64,000 nt of DNA from Palsa-1392 sp963819975 (lineage in GTDB: Bacteria > Verrucomicrobiota > Verrucomicrobiia > Chthoniobacterales > UBA10450): positions 62,001 to 126,000 of the forward strand of contig CAWFYE010000007.1 in NCBI GenBank assembly GCA_963819975.1, written 5' to 3'. Each line of letters begins with the position of its first letter. Positions within the stretch are counted from its first letter, which is position 1. A model generated the notes under the pieces. That model saw nothing but the letters and a program-made list of their open reading frames with translations, was not told where the DNA came from and did no database searches. This document shows, one piece after another, positions 42,385 to 50,990 of this stretch. A program made the translations under genes and the position numbers.

Positions 42385-42903
42385 TTACTGAAAGGAGACC
42401 GGCGTGAGGACGACCTGCTCCGCCGGATAGGAGACGCGCAGCGACGCACCCGTCTGCGGGTTGCGCCACTGCATCGTCTCGCGGGTGTCGTAGCGGACCC
42501 GCCGGAGCGGTCGCTCCGATTGGTTAGGCGAGAAAACTAGACCTTCGTCGCGGCGGTGATAGACAACCCGGGTGAGCGCCGAAGGTTGCAAGCCGCTTCT
42601 GTTATTTTCGTTCGGCGAGGCCGGGGTCGCGCTTTGTTGCGCGACGATTGGCTGGCCCGGCGGCTCGGGGGGCGCCTCGGTGAAGAAAGCGAGCCAGACG
42701 AGGACGAGCGCAGAGGCGGTCGACAGGCCAAGACCGAGCGACCACCAAAGACCAGCCCGGTGCGACTTGCGCGGGAGCAGGCCCGCGGTTGGCGTGCCCT
42801 CACCCTGCGCGAGAGCACGCTCTACCCGGGCTACCAACGCCTCCGAAATCGGTACGGGACGCAGCTTCTTCAGCTCGGCTTCCAGTTCGGAAAAATCATC
42901 CAT
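42385..42903 (-). CDS. Putative anti-sigma factor, single-pass membrane
   Basis: 172 residues. A helical N-terminus (MDDFSELEAELKKLRPVPIS), one membrane helix at about 51-73 (WWSLGLGLSTASALVLVWLA) and a periplasmic C-terminal part with YDTRETMQWRNPQTGASLRV. This layout and the 8-base overlap with the upstream ECF sigma gene suggest a membrane anti-sigma factor. No zinc-binding HxxxCxxC motif is present, so the class is not certain. A further PDZ protein gene follows 17 bases later. Confidence 0.72.
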   Translation of the reverse strand: MDDFSELEAELKKLRPVPISEALVARVERALAQGEGTPTAGLLPRKSHRAGLWWSLGLGLSTASALVLVWLAFFTEAPPEPPGQPIVAQQSATPASPNENNRSGLQPSALTRVVYHRRDEGLVFSPNQSERPLRRVRYDTRETMQWRNPQTGASLRVSYPAEQVVLTPVSFQ

Positions 42904-43390
42904 GGAGCTGCAAAGTTTTCTTGAGCGCGCCGAGCGCGTAGCGGTAGCGCGAGGCGGCAGTGTTGGGCGAGATCTCGAGGACGTCGCCGATCTCGGCGAA
43001 GGTGAGGTCGTTCCAGATTTTCAAAATGACAACCTCCCGTTGTTCGTCAGGCAATCGCTCGACGGCCGCGGCCAGTTGCTGCTGGCCTTCGTCGACGCTC
43101 GTGAACTGCGGCTCGAAATGGGCTGCGCCATCGAGCGCGACGGCCGCTTCGCGGCGGGCGCGGCGCTCGTTCCCGCGCAGACGATCGAGCGCAGTCGAGC
43201 GGACGGTAGCGTAAAGAAGCGCGCGATTTTCGATCGAATGCTGGCGGCGCCAAAACCGGACGAAGGCATCCTGGACAACGTCTTCGGCTTCCGCCCGGCA
43301 GTTCGTCCAGCGACGGGCGAAAAGGAGCAGCGCGGGGCCGAGCTGCTTGAAACAGGCCTGCCAATTTTCTTCGCTGCGCGCGCTTTCCAT
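42896..43390 (-). CDS. ECF-type RNA polymerase sigma factor
   Basis: 164 residues. Region 2 is seen in LLLFARRWTNCRAEAEDVVQ, then DAFVRFWRRQ, and region 4 in LPDEQREVVILKIWNDLTFA with EIGDVLEISPNTAASRYRYA. It is coupled (8-base overlap) to the putative membrane anti-sigma gene, and the PDZ-domain gene completes the operon. An envelope-linked stress response is a reasonable inference. A minus-to-plus divergent promoter region of only 38 bases separates it from the next gene. Confidence 0.93.
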   Translation of the reverse strand: MESARSEENWQACFKQLGPALLLFARRWTNCRAEAEDVVQDAFVRFWRRQHSIENRALLYATVRSTALDRLRGNERRARREAAVALDGAAHFEPQFTSVDEGQQQLAAAVERLPDEQREVVILKIWNDLTFAEIGDVLEISPNTAASRYRYALGALKKTLQLHG

Positions 43391-43428
43391 TTCTTCTTCA
43401 CGATCTTTTAAGATTGAGACGCCGCCAA

Positions 43429-44298
43429 ATGCAGCTTTTGTCTGACGAAGTGAAACTTTTCTCTTACTCCGCCGGTCTCGCTCTTTTCCTGCTCAGTACC
43501 GCTACCCTTTTCGCTGAGGAGACCGCGACGACCGGGAACGCCAAATCCCTCGCCGCGGCGGAACGGGCTTTTGCCCAGGAAGCGCTCAACAAAGGGACGC
43601 GGGGCGCGTTTCTCGATGTGCTCTCCGACGATGCGATCACCTTTCAGCCCGGCCCGACAGACGCCAAAAAGGCCTGGACGGCGAAACCGGAATCGAAGTC
43701 CGTTCTGCAATGGGAACCGGTCCTGGCGGCAACCTCGACCAGTGGAGATCTCGGTTACACAACGGGCCCCTGGAGTTTCAAGCAAGACCCGGCCGAGAAA
43801 GAAGCCTCGTCCTTCGGCCAGTTCGTCTCCATCTGGCGCTGGGACAACGGAAAATGGAAACTACGCTTCGATATCGGCTCGGATAATCCCGCGCCGAAAG
43901 AACCGGCGGCGGAAATACAGCTCGTCGATAACCATGCCCCTAACGAATCGGCGGCCGACGCGGAGCCGGTCATGCGGTCGCACGATCGCCGTTACGCGGC
44001 CAATCGGGCCGGACAAATGGCTGAAGCCGCAGAGGAGAACGTGCGCCTTTATCAACCGCAGCAATTTCCCGTCATCGGACGTGAGGAGGCGGCCAGGGCT
44101 CTTAAAAAGGATAGGACCCCGCGCAAGTTCGGGGAACCCAAAGGCGGAGAAGTCTCCGGCGGAGGCGACCTCGGCTACATTTGGGGAGAATACACCGACG
44201 GCGCGGTGACGGAAGCGAGCGGCTACTACCTGCGCATCTGGCGCAAGGACCGGAGTGGCGAGTGGAAGCTCGCGCTCGATCTTTCGCACCCTCGTTAG
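43429..44298 (+). CDS. Exported protein with two NTF2/SnoaL-like domains
   Basis: 289 residues from the ATG at 43429 with a signal peptide (FSYSAGLALFLLSTATLFAE). Two copies of a DUF4440/SnoaL-like fold follow: AERAFAQEALNKGTRGAFLD to DNGKWKLRFDIGSDN, and a second from SHDRRYAANRAGQMAEAAEE to WRKDRSGEWKLALDLSHPR. Each ends in the same strand pattern GxWKLxxDxxxxx. No catalytic residues are evident; such exported double domains may bind a small ligand. The stop TAG lies in CTCGTTAGGC (44291-44300), 13 bases before the convergent GH26-like gene. Confidence 0.75.
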   Translation: MQLLSDEVKLFSYSAGLALFLLSTATLFAEETATTGNAKSLAAAERAFAQEALNKGTRGAFLDVLSDDAITFQPGPTDAKKAWTAKPESKSVLQWEPVLAATSTSGDLGYTTGPWSFKQDPAEKEASSFGQFVSIWRWDNGKWKLRFDIGSDNPAPKEPAAEIQLVDNHAPNESAADAEPVMRSHDRRYAANRAGQMAEAAEENVRLYQPQQFPVIGREEAARALKKDRTPRKFGEPKGGEVSGGGDLGYIWGEYTDGAVTEASGYYLRIWRKDRSGEWKLALDLSHPR

Positions 44299-44311
44299 GC
44301 AAAGAGCCCTT

Positions 44312-45406
44312 TTATCTGGCGGGAGAAACCGGGCGCAGGATAAGGTTGCCCAGCCACCAGGGATCGGCCACTCCTTTCCGGTAGGCGGCGAGCGCCTCGG
44401 GCGAAGAATTGATGTGCAGGTTGCTGTAGGTCTGGTCGTCATTCTGCCAGCGCTCGTGCCAATAGACCTCCGCTTTCACCCGCGGCAGCTTTTTCATGAC
44501 GCGGAAGGCGTCCTCGATCCATTTCGCCTTATTTCCAGAATGGGGAAATTCGCCCGTCGCCCATTCCGTGATCATAATCGGTTTCTGTGGATCCAGCCGG
44601 CACATTTCCTGGTACGGCCAGTCGATCAAAGGCTCGAAAGGCGCCCACGGTTCATCGGCGAATTGCTGGCCGTAAACGCTCAGGCCGAGCCAGTCGACAT
44701 AGTTGGAACCCGGGTAATAAGCCGCCGCGAAATTCCAGGTGTCCATCGGGAAGGAGTAGTTATTCGTCTGGAAAAGCCACTGCACATTGTGCGCCCCGCG
44801 TTTCCGGACGCGGTCGACCACATAACGGAAAGCGCGCTTAAAGGTCTCTGGTCCTTCCCATTCGTCAGGCCGACCGGGCAGCTTCTTGCTGCCTCCGTAA
44901 TAAGCGCCCGACCAGGGAAACCAATCACCGTTCATCTCGTCCCCAAACGAAACAATCATCGGATGGCCAAAGGCGCGCGCACGATCGGCCCAGTCATCGA
45001 TGTAACGGTTCCAGGTACCGGCTAGAATTGCCTCCAGCCCGAAACGGTCGGGGCCTTTTTTCTGTTCGTAAGGCCGGTCCCAGGGCGACCAGAAAACCAG
45101 CGGGAGCGAGCCGTGTCGCCAGACGACCTCCAGGTTGGCGCTGGGAAAATTCTGCTCACCCCAATAACTCGAAGAGGCGATGATCGCCTGATGTTTCCCC
45201 ACCATCGCCTCGAAGTTTTCGATCGTTTCCAGTTCGACCGCGTCCTCCGCTTCGCCAAAATCAATGTAAGCGCCAGTGTAGGCGCCGTGTTCCGGCAGCA
45301 CCACCTGGACAGGCACTTTGAAATCAGTGCGCGATGTCTGCGGCGCGGGTTTCCGGCAGCCGACCAAAGCCAAGAGGAGACCAAGTGTCGCGAGTGAGCA
45401 TTTCAC
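44312..45406 (-). CDS. GH26-like glycoside hydrolase lipoprotein
   Basis: 364 residues, GTG start at 45406 with a lipoprotein leader (LATLGLLLALVGC, lipobox LVGC). Family-26-like features: acid/base Glu in VSFGDEMNGDWFPWS, Trp-rich loops (VDWLGLSVYGQQF), and the nucleophile-type Glu in IMITEWATGEFPHSG. It probably acts on a beta-glycan (mannan or related) in the periplasm or at the surface. Its start abuts the stop of the giant glycan gene through a GCCTAACGAGTG junction, so both are likely cotranscribed. Confidence 0.8.
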   Translation of the reverse strand: MKCSLATLGLLLALVGCRKPAPQTSRTDFKVPVQVVLPEHGAYTGAYIDFGEAEDAVELETIENFEAMVGKHQAIIASSSYWGEQNFPSANLEVVWRHGSLPLVFWSPWDRPYEQKKGPDRFGLEAILAGTWNRYIDDWADRARAFGHPMIVSFGDEMNGDWFPWSGAYYGGSKKLPGRPDEWEGPETFKRAFRYVVDRVRKRGAHNVQWLFQTNNYSFPMDTWNFAAAYYPGSNYVDWLGLSVYGQQFADEPWAPFEPLIDWPYQEMCRLDPQKPIMITEWATGEFPHSGNKAKWIEDAFRVMKKLPRVKAEVYWHERWQNDDQTYSNLHINSSPEALAAYRKGVADPWWLGNLILRPVSPAR

Positions 45407-45409
45407 TCG

Positions 45410-48400
45410 TTAGGCCCGCACCGGCACAGAGGCGGTGCGCTCGAGTTTGCCCCAGCCGACCCAGGCGCCTTTGAGCGCCCGCAGGATGGCTTTCCAAATC
45501 ACGTAGCTGAGGAGCGGCCGGTAGATCAGTCGCATCGGAATGATGCGCCAGGCGTGCAGGATTGATTCACGCTCCAGGATGCAGGCGAGGGTGGCGAGAA
45601 TCACGTCCATCGCGAGGAAGATGACAACGAAAGGGAGGATGGCCCGCCAGGCGCCGAAAGGAAGTGACGCGATCAAAAGGAAATCGACCAGCGGGGTGAG
45701 GGCGACGAGCAGAATTTGGAAAAACCAGACGCTCGGCAGGCTGAACCAACCCAGCGCGCGATAACGCCAGTTGAAAACTTTTTCGCGATGTTTCCAGAGA
45801 GATTGGAGCGTCCCGTAAGCCCAGCGGAAACGCTGTCGAGCCAGGGTTCGCACCGTCTCCGGCGCTTCCGTCCAGGCGATTGCGTCCGGGGTATAGACGA
45901 TGCGGTTCCGCCCTTCGTGCAGAGTAAGTGTGAGATCGGTATCCTCCGCCAGGGTGTCGAGGCTTAACCCGCCGGCCTGCGCGATGGCTGCCCGGCGCAA
46001 CGCGCTGATCGCGCCGGGCACGACCGTGATGCAGTTCCAGCGATCGTAAGCGCGCCGATCGAGATTGAAACCGCAGGTGTATTCCAGCGCCTGGCAGCGG
46101 GCGATGAAACTGCGCAGGTTGCCTACTTTCGCGTGCCCGGAGACGGCGACCACTTTTTCGTCGGCCAACGGCCTAACGAGCAGGCGCAGAGTGTCGCTTT
46201 GCAGGTGAGTGTCGGCATCGAGGAAGACAACGAACTCGTGCGCAACCAGAGCGAGACCGCGTTGCAATGCGACTGCTTTGCCGCGGTTACCCTGCCTAGC
46301 GAGTCGTACCCGCGGATCACTCTGCGCGATCTTTTCCACTTCGGCCGCGGTCTGATCACTCGACCCGTCGTCGACCACCAACACCTCGATCGGACCGGGA
46401 TGGTCGTTCGCGAGAACGGCGCGCAAAGTGGCGGCGATCACTTTTTCTTCATTGTAAGCCGCGATCAAAACGCTGATCGGCGGTGCGAAATCAGCGCTCA
46501 CCGTCACGGTGCGGCGAAAGCAGGCCGCGAGCAGAATCACGACCAGGGTGCGAAGCACGATCAGCGCTGTCGCGACGATCATGAAGGCCCAGAGAAATTC
46601 CTCGATCGCGTGAAAGACGCGAAAGCCGGCGCTGCTCACGAACCGCGGAATCTGCTGTCCTTTTCCGACCGGCGGCATGACCGCATCGCGTGTGCTGCCG
46701 ATGAGTGTGCTGAGCGGAACGATCGTGTCCCCGCGGTTGCGCAACCAATCGATGATCCCCGGGAGCGCCTCGATCGTTTGCGCGCGATCGCCGCCGGCGT
46801 CGTGCAGGAGGATGATGCTACCGTCGCGCCGCTGTTGTTTGATCCGCTGCAGGATGACGTCCGCGCCCGGTCGGGCCCAATCCTGCGGGTCGATATTCTC
46901 GAGCACGACGAGGTAATTAAGATCGTTCGCGATCTGAAGCGGAGCGAGGTCGGCCAGCGATGACGGGCTGGTATCGGCGTTGTAAGGCGGACGGAAAAGG
47001 GTGGTCGAACGCCCGGTGATCGTCTCGAGCAGGAGTTGGGTCGCGTTCAATTCCAGCCGGATGTGTTCCGGCCAGCAGACGGCCAGATTCGGATGGTAAT
47101 AAGTATGATTTCCGATCTCGTGCCCCCCGGCGACGATTCGCCGGACAAGATCGGGATATTGCTCGGCGTTGACCCCAACGAGGAAAAAGGTAGCACTGAC
47201 GCCATTCGCCTTCAGGATGTCGAGGACCCGCGGGGTCCATTTCGGGTCGGGACCATCGTCAAAGGTAAGCGCGACCTGGTGTTCGCCGCCTGCGCCCTGG
47301 TGATAGAGCGTGGGAAACTCCGGAAACTGTAGATAGCTCCCGCTCAAGTAGTCGTCGGGCCCGAGCGCGATCCGGCGCGCGCCATCGGTTCGCGCTTCGT
47401 CGACGTTCACGATCTCGCCCTCGCCGACATCGGTGATCGTATCGCTGCTCGCGAGCGGTTCGAGGATCTTTTTCAGCGATTCGTTAAGCTGAACCTCGCG
47501 CGGGAGGCTGAGCACGTTCCAGATCGCGGGATCTTCCGTGCCGAGACGGAAGATGGCCAGACCGCCCGCCTTTTGGTCGCGGACGGCGTGCAGCTCGTTC
47601 AGGAAACTGATCGCATCGAGGAACCAGACGGAGTGTTCTTTGTCGTTGTCTTCGTAATAAAAATCCGCGCTGTGCTCGGGCGGCGCGACTGACCCGGGCT
47701 CGACCTCGGCATTGCTCGCGCGACTCATCGCTTCCGGGAAACTGATCAGCTCGGCGCGGTGCGCGCCCTTCGTCCAATCGTAGCCGTAGCTTCCGAGAGC
47801 GAAGATCCATTGCTCGGGATCGGCGTCCTGAAGGAGGGCATGAAGCCACGACTCAAACCATTGCCGCGAGGCGAGCGGGCCGGGTGAGTCGTCGTCGGAC
47901 GTTTCGTCGAAAAGCAGCGCGACGAAGCGATCGACATGCTCCGAGACTTTCTCGAAATCGATGTAATCGAGATCCTGTCCCGGCTGGACGCAAAGCCAGA
48001 GCTGTCGTCCGTCAGCGTGGAGGCGCTCCGCCATCTTGTTCAGCAGTTTGGTGATGTCGTCGGTGTAGGCGGGATCGACCTGCTCCCAATCGATCACCAC
48101 GCCCGCCGCCTTGGCCCGTTGCAGATTGCTCAGCAGGACCTGCAAGAAGTGCTCTTGCCGCTCGGGCGGTCCGTGCGCGAGATTCTCGACCGCCTCCGGC
48201 TGCCACGTATCGCCGATCTGGTTTGTCAGCAGCGGCATGAGGGCGAGGCCTTTGGCCTGGGCGAGCTTCGGGAGCCGAGTATCGGCGTCGATTTGCAGGT
48301 TCCCCAACCCGTCGGCGAGCGCGAACCATTCCGGGCAGAGATGGGTGAGCTGCGCAGCATGCTGTTCGAGCGAACGATAGCTGTAGGGGTCGCCGTTGGT

Positions 48401-48769
48401 GTAAAATCCGAGCCGCACTTCGCTGCCGGCAAATTTCCGCGGCGTGAGGGGCGGTGCCGTGCCGGCAGGCGAAGGCGCTTTCCGGGCCGCGGCCCGCGCG
48501 GCGATGAATTTCTCCCAGAGCGCAACGTTAGGCGGGAGTTGTCCGGCGGGATTTTTCCTTTGCAGCGATTTCAACTGCCCCTTCAACTGCCGCAAGCTGA
48601 AGGGCAGCCGCAGTTGCGGCGTGACGAAGAGGGTCTGGACAAAAAAGACCGTCGCGACAAAAGCGATGATCCCGCCAAAGAGTAAAGTCAGACGGAGCCG
48701 TGGCCAGCGGCGCCCGGCTGGGTCGGAAAAAATGAAGGCTGCCCGCTCTTCAGGGATATCGGCGTCCAT
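45410..48769 (-). CDS. GH18-like / polysaccharide deacetylase / GT2 glycosyltransferase fusion
   Basis: 1119 residues in one chain. A membrane helix (about 28-48) precedes a GH18-like domain (about 115-440) with the catalytic segment GVVIDWEQVD near residue 225 and WIFALGSYGYDW. A NodB deacetylase domain (about 505-720) has VALTFDDGPDPKWTPRVLDI, then GHEIGNHTYYHP (metal His pair) and LFRPPYN. Two helices lead to a GT2 domain (from about 760) with ISVLIAAYNEEKV, LDADTH, AEDTDLTL and QRFRW, ending in four helices. It looks like an exopolysaccharide (poly-GlcNAc-type) synthase with glycan-modifying domains on the outer face. The overall function is inferred. Confidence 0.9.
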   Translation of the reverse strand: MDADIPEERAAFIFSDPAGRRWPRLRLTLLFGGIIAFVATVFFVQTLFVTPQLRLPFSLRQLKGQLKSLQRKNPAGQLPPNVALWEKFIAARAAARKAPSPAGTAPPLTPRKFAGSEVRLGFYTNGDPYSYRSLEQHAAQLTHLCPEWFALADGLGNLQIDADTRLPKLAQAKGLALMPLLTNQIGDTWQPEAVENLAHGPPERQEHFLQVLLSNLQRAKAAGVVIDWEQVDPAYTDDITKLLNKMAERLHADGRQLWLCVQPGQDLDYIDFEKVSEHVDRFVALLFDETSDDDSPGPLASRQWFESWLHALLQDADPEQWIFALGSYGYDWTKGAHRAELISFPEAMSRASNAEVEPGSVAPPEHSADFYYEDNDKEHSVWFLDAISFLNELHAVRDQKAGGLAIFRLGTEDPAIWNVLSLPREVQLNESLKKILEPLASSDTITDVGEGEIVNVDEARTDGARRIALGPDDYLSGSYLQFPEFPTLYHQGAGGEHQVALTFDDGPDPKWTPRVLDILKANGVSATFFLVGVNAEQYPDLVRRIVAGGHEIGNHTYYHPNLAVCWPEHIRLELNATQLLLETITGRSTTLFRPPYNADTSPSSLADLAPLQIANDLNYLVVLENIDPQDWARPGADVILQRIKQQRRDGSIILLHDAGGDRAQTIEALPGIIDWLRNRGDTIVPLSTLIGSTRDAVMPPVGKGQQIPRFVSSAGFRVFHAIEEFLWAFMIVATALIVLRTLVVILLAACFRRTVTVSADFAPPISVLIAAYNEEKVIAATLRAVLANDHPGPIEVLVVDDGSSDQTAAEVEKIAQSDPRVRLARQGNRGKAVALQRGLALVAHEFVVFLDADTHLQSDTLRLLVRPLADEKVVAVSGHAKVGNLRSFIARCQALEYTCGFNLDRRAYDRWNCITVVPGAISALRRAAIAQAGGLSLDTLAEDTDLTLTLHEGRNRIVYTPDAIAWTEAPETVRTLARQRFRWAYGTLQSLWKHREKVFNWRYRALGWFSLPSVWFFQILLVALTPLVDFLLIASLPFGAWRAILPFVVIFLAMDVILATLACILERESILHAWRIIPMRLIYRPLLSYVIWKAILRALKGAWVGWGKLERTASVPVRA

Positions 48770-48838
48770 CCAAAATTCTGGAGGCGCCTATCTTAGTCCC
48801 GACTGGCCAAAATGCCAGAACCCCACACGACCGACGCT

Positions 48839-49612
48839 TCAGGCCTCTTCGTTTGGCACGCCAGCTTGCACGATCTGGGCAAAACTGCGTGGATCGAGGC
48901 TCGCCCCGCCGACGAGTGCGCCGTCGATATCCGGTTGATCGAGAAGTTGGCGCGCATTGTCCGGCTTGACGCTGCCGCCGTATTGGACGCGGATCTTTTC
49001 CGCGGTCGCCTCATCCGACATCTTCCCGAGAGTCTGGCGGATGAAAGCATGCACTTCCTGGGCCTGCTCGGTGGTGGCGGTCTTACCGGTGCCGATCGCC
49101 CAGACGGGCTCGTAAGCGATGACGGTCTCGAGCAGTTCCTTCGCGTCGACCCCGGCCAGGCCACCGCGCAATTGCGTGGAGATGACCTTTTCCACCTCGC
49201 CTTTTTCGCGCTGTGCGAGCGTTTCGCCGACACAGAGAATCGGGCGCAGTTGTTCTTCATACGCTGCGCGCACCTTGCGATTCACGATCTCGTCGGTCTC
49301 GCCAAACATGGCGCGTCGCTCGCTATGCCCGAGCACGACATAGCGGACGAACAATTCCCGCAACATCGCGGGGCTGATCTCGCCCGTAAACGGGCCGCTC
49401 CGTTCCCAATGCATGTTCTGCGCGCCGACCTTGATCGCCTGCGTCTGCGTCAGCAGCTCGGTCACTTTCGGGATGGAGGTGAAGGGGGGCAAAATCACGA
49501 TTTCGACGATATCGAGGTCGCCGATTTCGCGCAGAAAAGTGGTGATGAAGGCTTCCGACTCGCTCTGAGTCATGTGCATCTTCCAGTTCGCGGCGATGAT
49601 TTTCTTGCGCAT
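48839..49612 (-). CDS. tpiA: Triose-phosphate isomerase
   Basis: 257 residues. Substrate lysine in IIAANWKMHMTQ, catalytic His in YVVLGHSERRAMFGETD, catalytic Glu in VIAYEPVWAIGTGKTAT and the phosphate loop RVQYGGSVKPDNA. It interconverts dihydroxyacetone phosphate and glyceraldehyde 3-phosphate. It is the third gene of gap-pgk-tpi, separated from pgk by an 89-base spacer with a perfect 17-base inverted repeat. Confidence 0.97.
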   Translation of the reverse strand: MRKKIIAANWKMHMTQSESEAFITTFLREIGDLDIVEIVILPPFTSIPKVTELLTQTQAIKVGAQNMHWERSGPFTGEISPAMLRELFVRYVVLGHSERRAMFGETDEIVNRKVRAAYEEQLRPILCVGETLAQREKGEVEKVISTQLRGGLAGVDAKELLETVIAYEPVWAIGTGKTATTEQAQEVHAFIRQTLGKMSDEATAEKIRVQYGGSVKPDNARQLLDQPDIDGALVGGASLDPRSFAQIVQAGVPNEEA

Positions 49613-49624
49613 GAATTTTGGACA

Positions 49625-49698
49625 GGATTAACAGGATTTTTTGGATTGGGGAAAACCGGATTCGGCAAATTCTTCCATCCCAAAAATCCTGTTAATCC
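49625..49698. repeat. Inverted repeat between pgk and tpiA
   Basis: GGATTAACAGGATTTTT (49625-49641) and its exact complement AAAAATCCTGTTAATCC (49682-49698) form a 17-base stem around a loop of 40 bases. The GGATTAACAGGATTTT unit looks like a dispersed repeat. It may modulate expression between the two glycolytic genes or stabilise the mRNA, not end it, as there is no U-tract in the minus direction. Confidence 0.7.
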
Positions 49699-49701
49699 GG
49701 T

Positions 49702-50916
49702 TTAGTTTTTCTCCGTCAACGCCGCCACACCCGGCAGCTCCTTGCCTTCAATCAATTCGAGAGAGGCGCCGCCGCCGGTCGAAATAAAGGTCATCTTATC
49801 GGCCAGGCCGGCGTGCTGGACCGCCGTCACTGAATCGCCGCCGCCGATGATCGTGACGGCGTTGGCCTCAGCCATCGCTTCGGCGACCGCTTCCGTCCCG
49901 GCGGAGAATTCGCGGATTTCAAAAATCCCCGGCGGACCGTTCCACAAAATGGTTTTCGCACGCGCGATCTCGGCTCGGAAAAGCGCGATCGTCAAAGGGC
50001 CGATGTCGACCGCCTGCCAGCCGGCGGGAATATTGTATTCGGGCGAGATGCGCCCGCTGTGGCGGGTGGCGGCGCCGGGTTTGATCTCTTCCGCGCCTAA
50101 CAAATCGATCGGGAGGAGAAAACGCACGTTTTTTTCCTTGGCCAGCGCGACCAGCTCGTGCGCGAGACTGAGCTTGTCCCTCTCGACGCGGCTGTCGCCC
50201 ATGCCGATGCCCTCGGCCTCGAGAAACGTATTCGCCATCGCGCCGCAGATCAGGATGGTATCGGCCTTTTCCATGAGCGCTTTGATCACCCCGATCTTAT
50301 CGGAAACCTTTCCTCCGCCGAGGATGACGAGGAACGGTTTGGCCGGGTTGGCCAGTTCTTCCTGCAGATATTTCAGCTCCTTTTCCATCAGGAAACCCAT
50401 GGCGGCTTGCCTGACGAATTTGGTAACGCCCGCGGTCGAGGCATGGGTGCGATGGGCGGCGCCGAAAGCGTCGTTCACGTAGAGACCGTCGCTCAGCTTC
50501 CCGAGGGCTTCGGCAAACTTCGGGTCGTTCGCTTCCTCGCCCGCGTAAAACCGCACGTTCTCGAGGAGTGTGACATCGCCTTCCTTCATCTCCGCAACGA
50601 TCTTCTCGGCATCCGCGCCGATGCAATCGTGGCTGAACGCGACTGGATGATCGATCAGTTCGTGCAACGCAACGCCAACCGGTCGGAGCGAATATTTCTC
50701 CACCCGCTTACCTTTCGGCCGGCCGAAGTGCGCCATCAGGATCGTCTTTGCGCCGTGCTCGCGAAGGTATTTGATCGTCGGCAGGCTTTCCCGCATCCGG
50801 GTGTCATCGGTGATGGCGATTTTGCCGTCTCGTTCTTCGGTCGGAACGTTGAAATCAACCCGAACCAAGACGCGTCTTCCCCGCACTTCGAGATCGCGGA
50901 GGGAAAGCTTGCTCAT
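49702..50916 (-). CDS. pgk: Phosphoglycerate kinase
   Basis: 404 residues. N-domain substrate motifs RVDFNVPTEERDGKIAITDD and MAHFGRPKG, C-domain LGGGKVSDKIGVI, and the nucleotide segment NGPPGIFEIREF followed by TIIGGGDSV. It makes ATP and 3-phosphoglycerate from 1,3-bisphosphoglycerate. It is the middle gene of gap-pgk-tpi. Confidence 0.97.
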   Translation of the reverse strand: MSKLSLRDLEVRGRRVLVRVDFNVPTEERDGKIAITDDTRMRESLPTIKYLREHGAKTILMAHFGRPKGKRVEKYSLRPVGVALHELIDHPVAFSHDCIGADAEKIVAEMKEGDVTLLENVRFYAGEEANDPKFAEALGKLSDGLYVNDAFGAAHRTHASTAGVTKFVRQAAMGFLMEKELKYLQEELANPAKPFLVILGGGKVSDKIGVIKALMEKADTILICGAMANTFLEAEGIGMGDSRVERDKLSLAHELVALAKEKNVRFLLPIDLLGAEEIKPGAATRHSGRISPEYNIPAGWQAVDIGPLTIALFRAEIARAKTILWNGPPGIFEIREFSAGTEAVAEAMAEANAVTIIGGGDSVTAVQHAGLADKMTFISTGGGASLELIEGKELPGVAALTEKN

Positions 50917-50923
50917 GGTGTTG

Positions 50924-50990
50924 AGACAGGGTTAACGGAATTTTGAGGATTAGGCATTCTGGGAATCCTGTTCATCCTGAAACCCTGTCT
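50924..50990. repeat. Inverted repeat between gap and pgk
   Basis: AGACAGGGTT (50924-50933) pairs with AACCCTGTCT (50981-50990), which runs into the gap stop codon. An inner AGGATT/AATCCT pair (about 50946-50969) adds a second stem. It is of the same general type as the pgk/tpiA spacer repeat. Confidence 0.6.
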
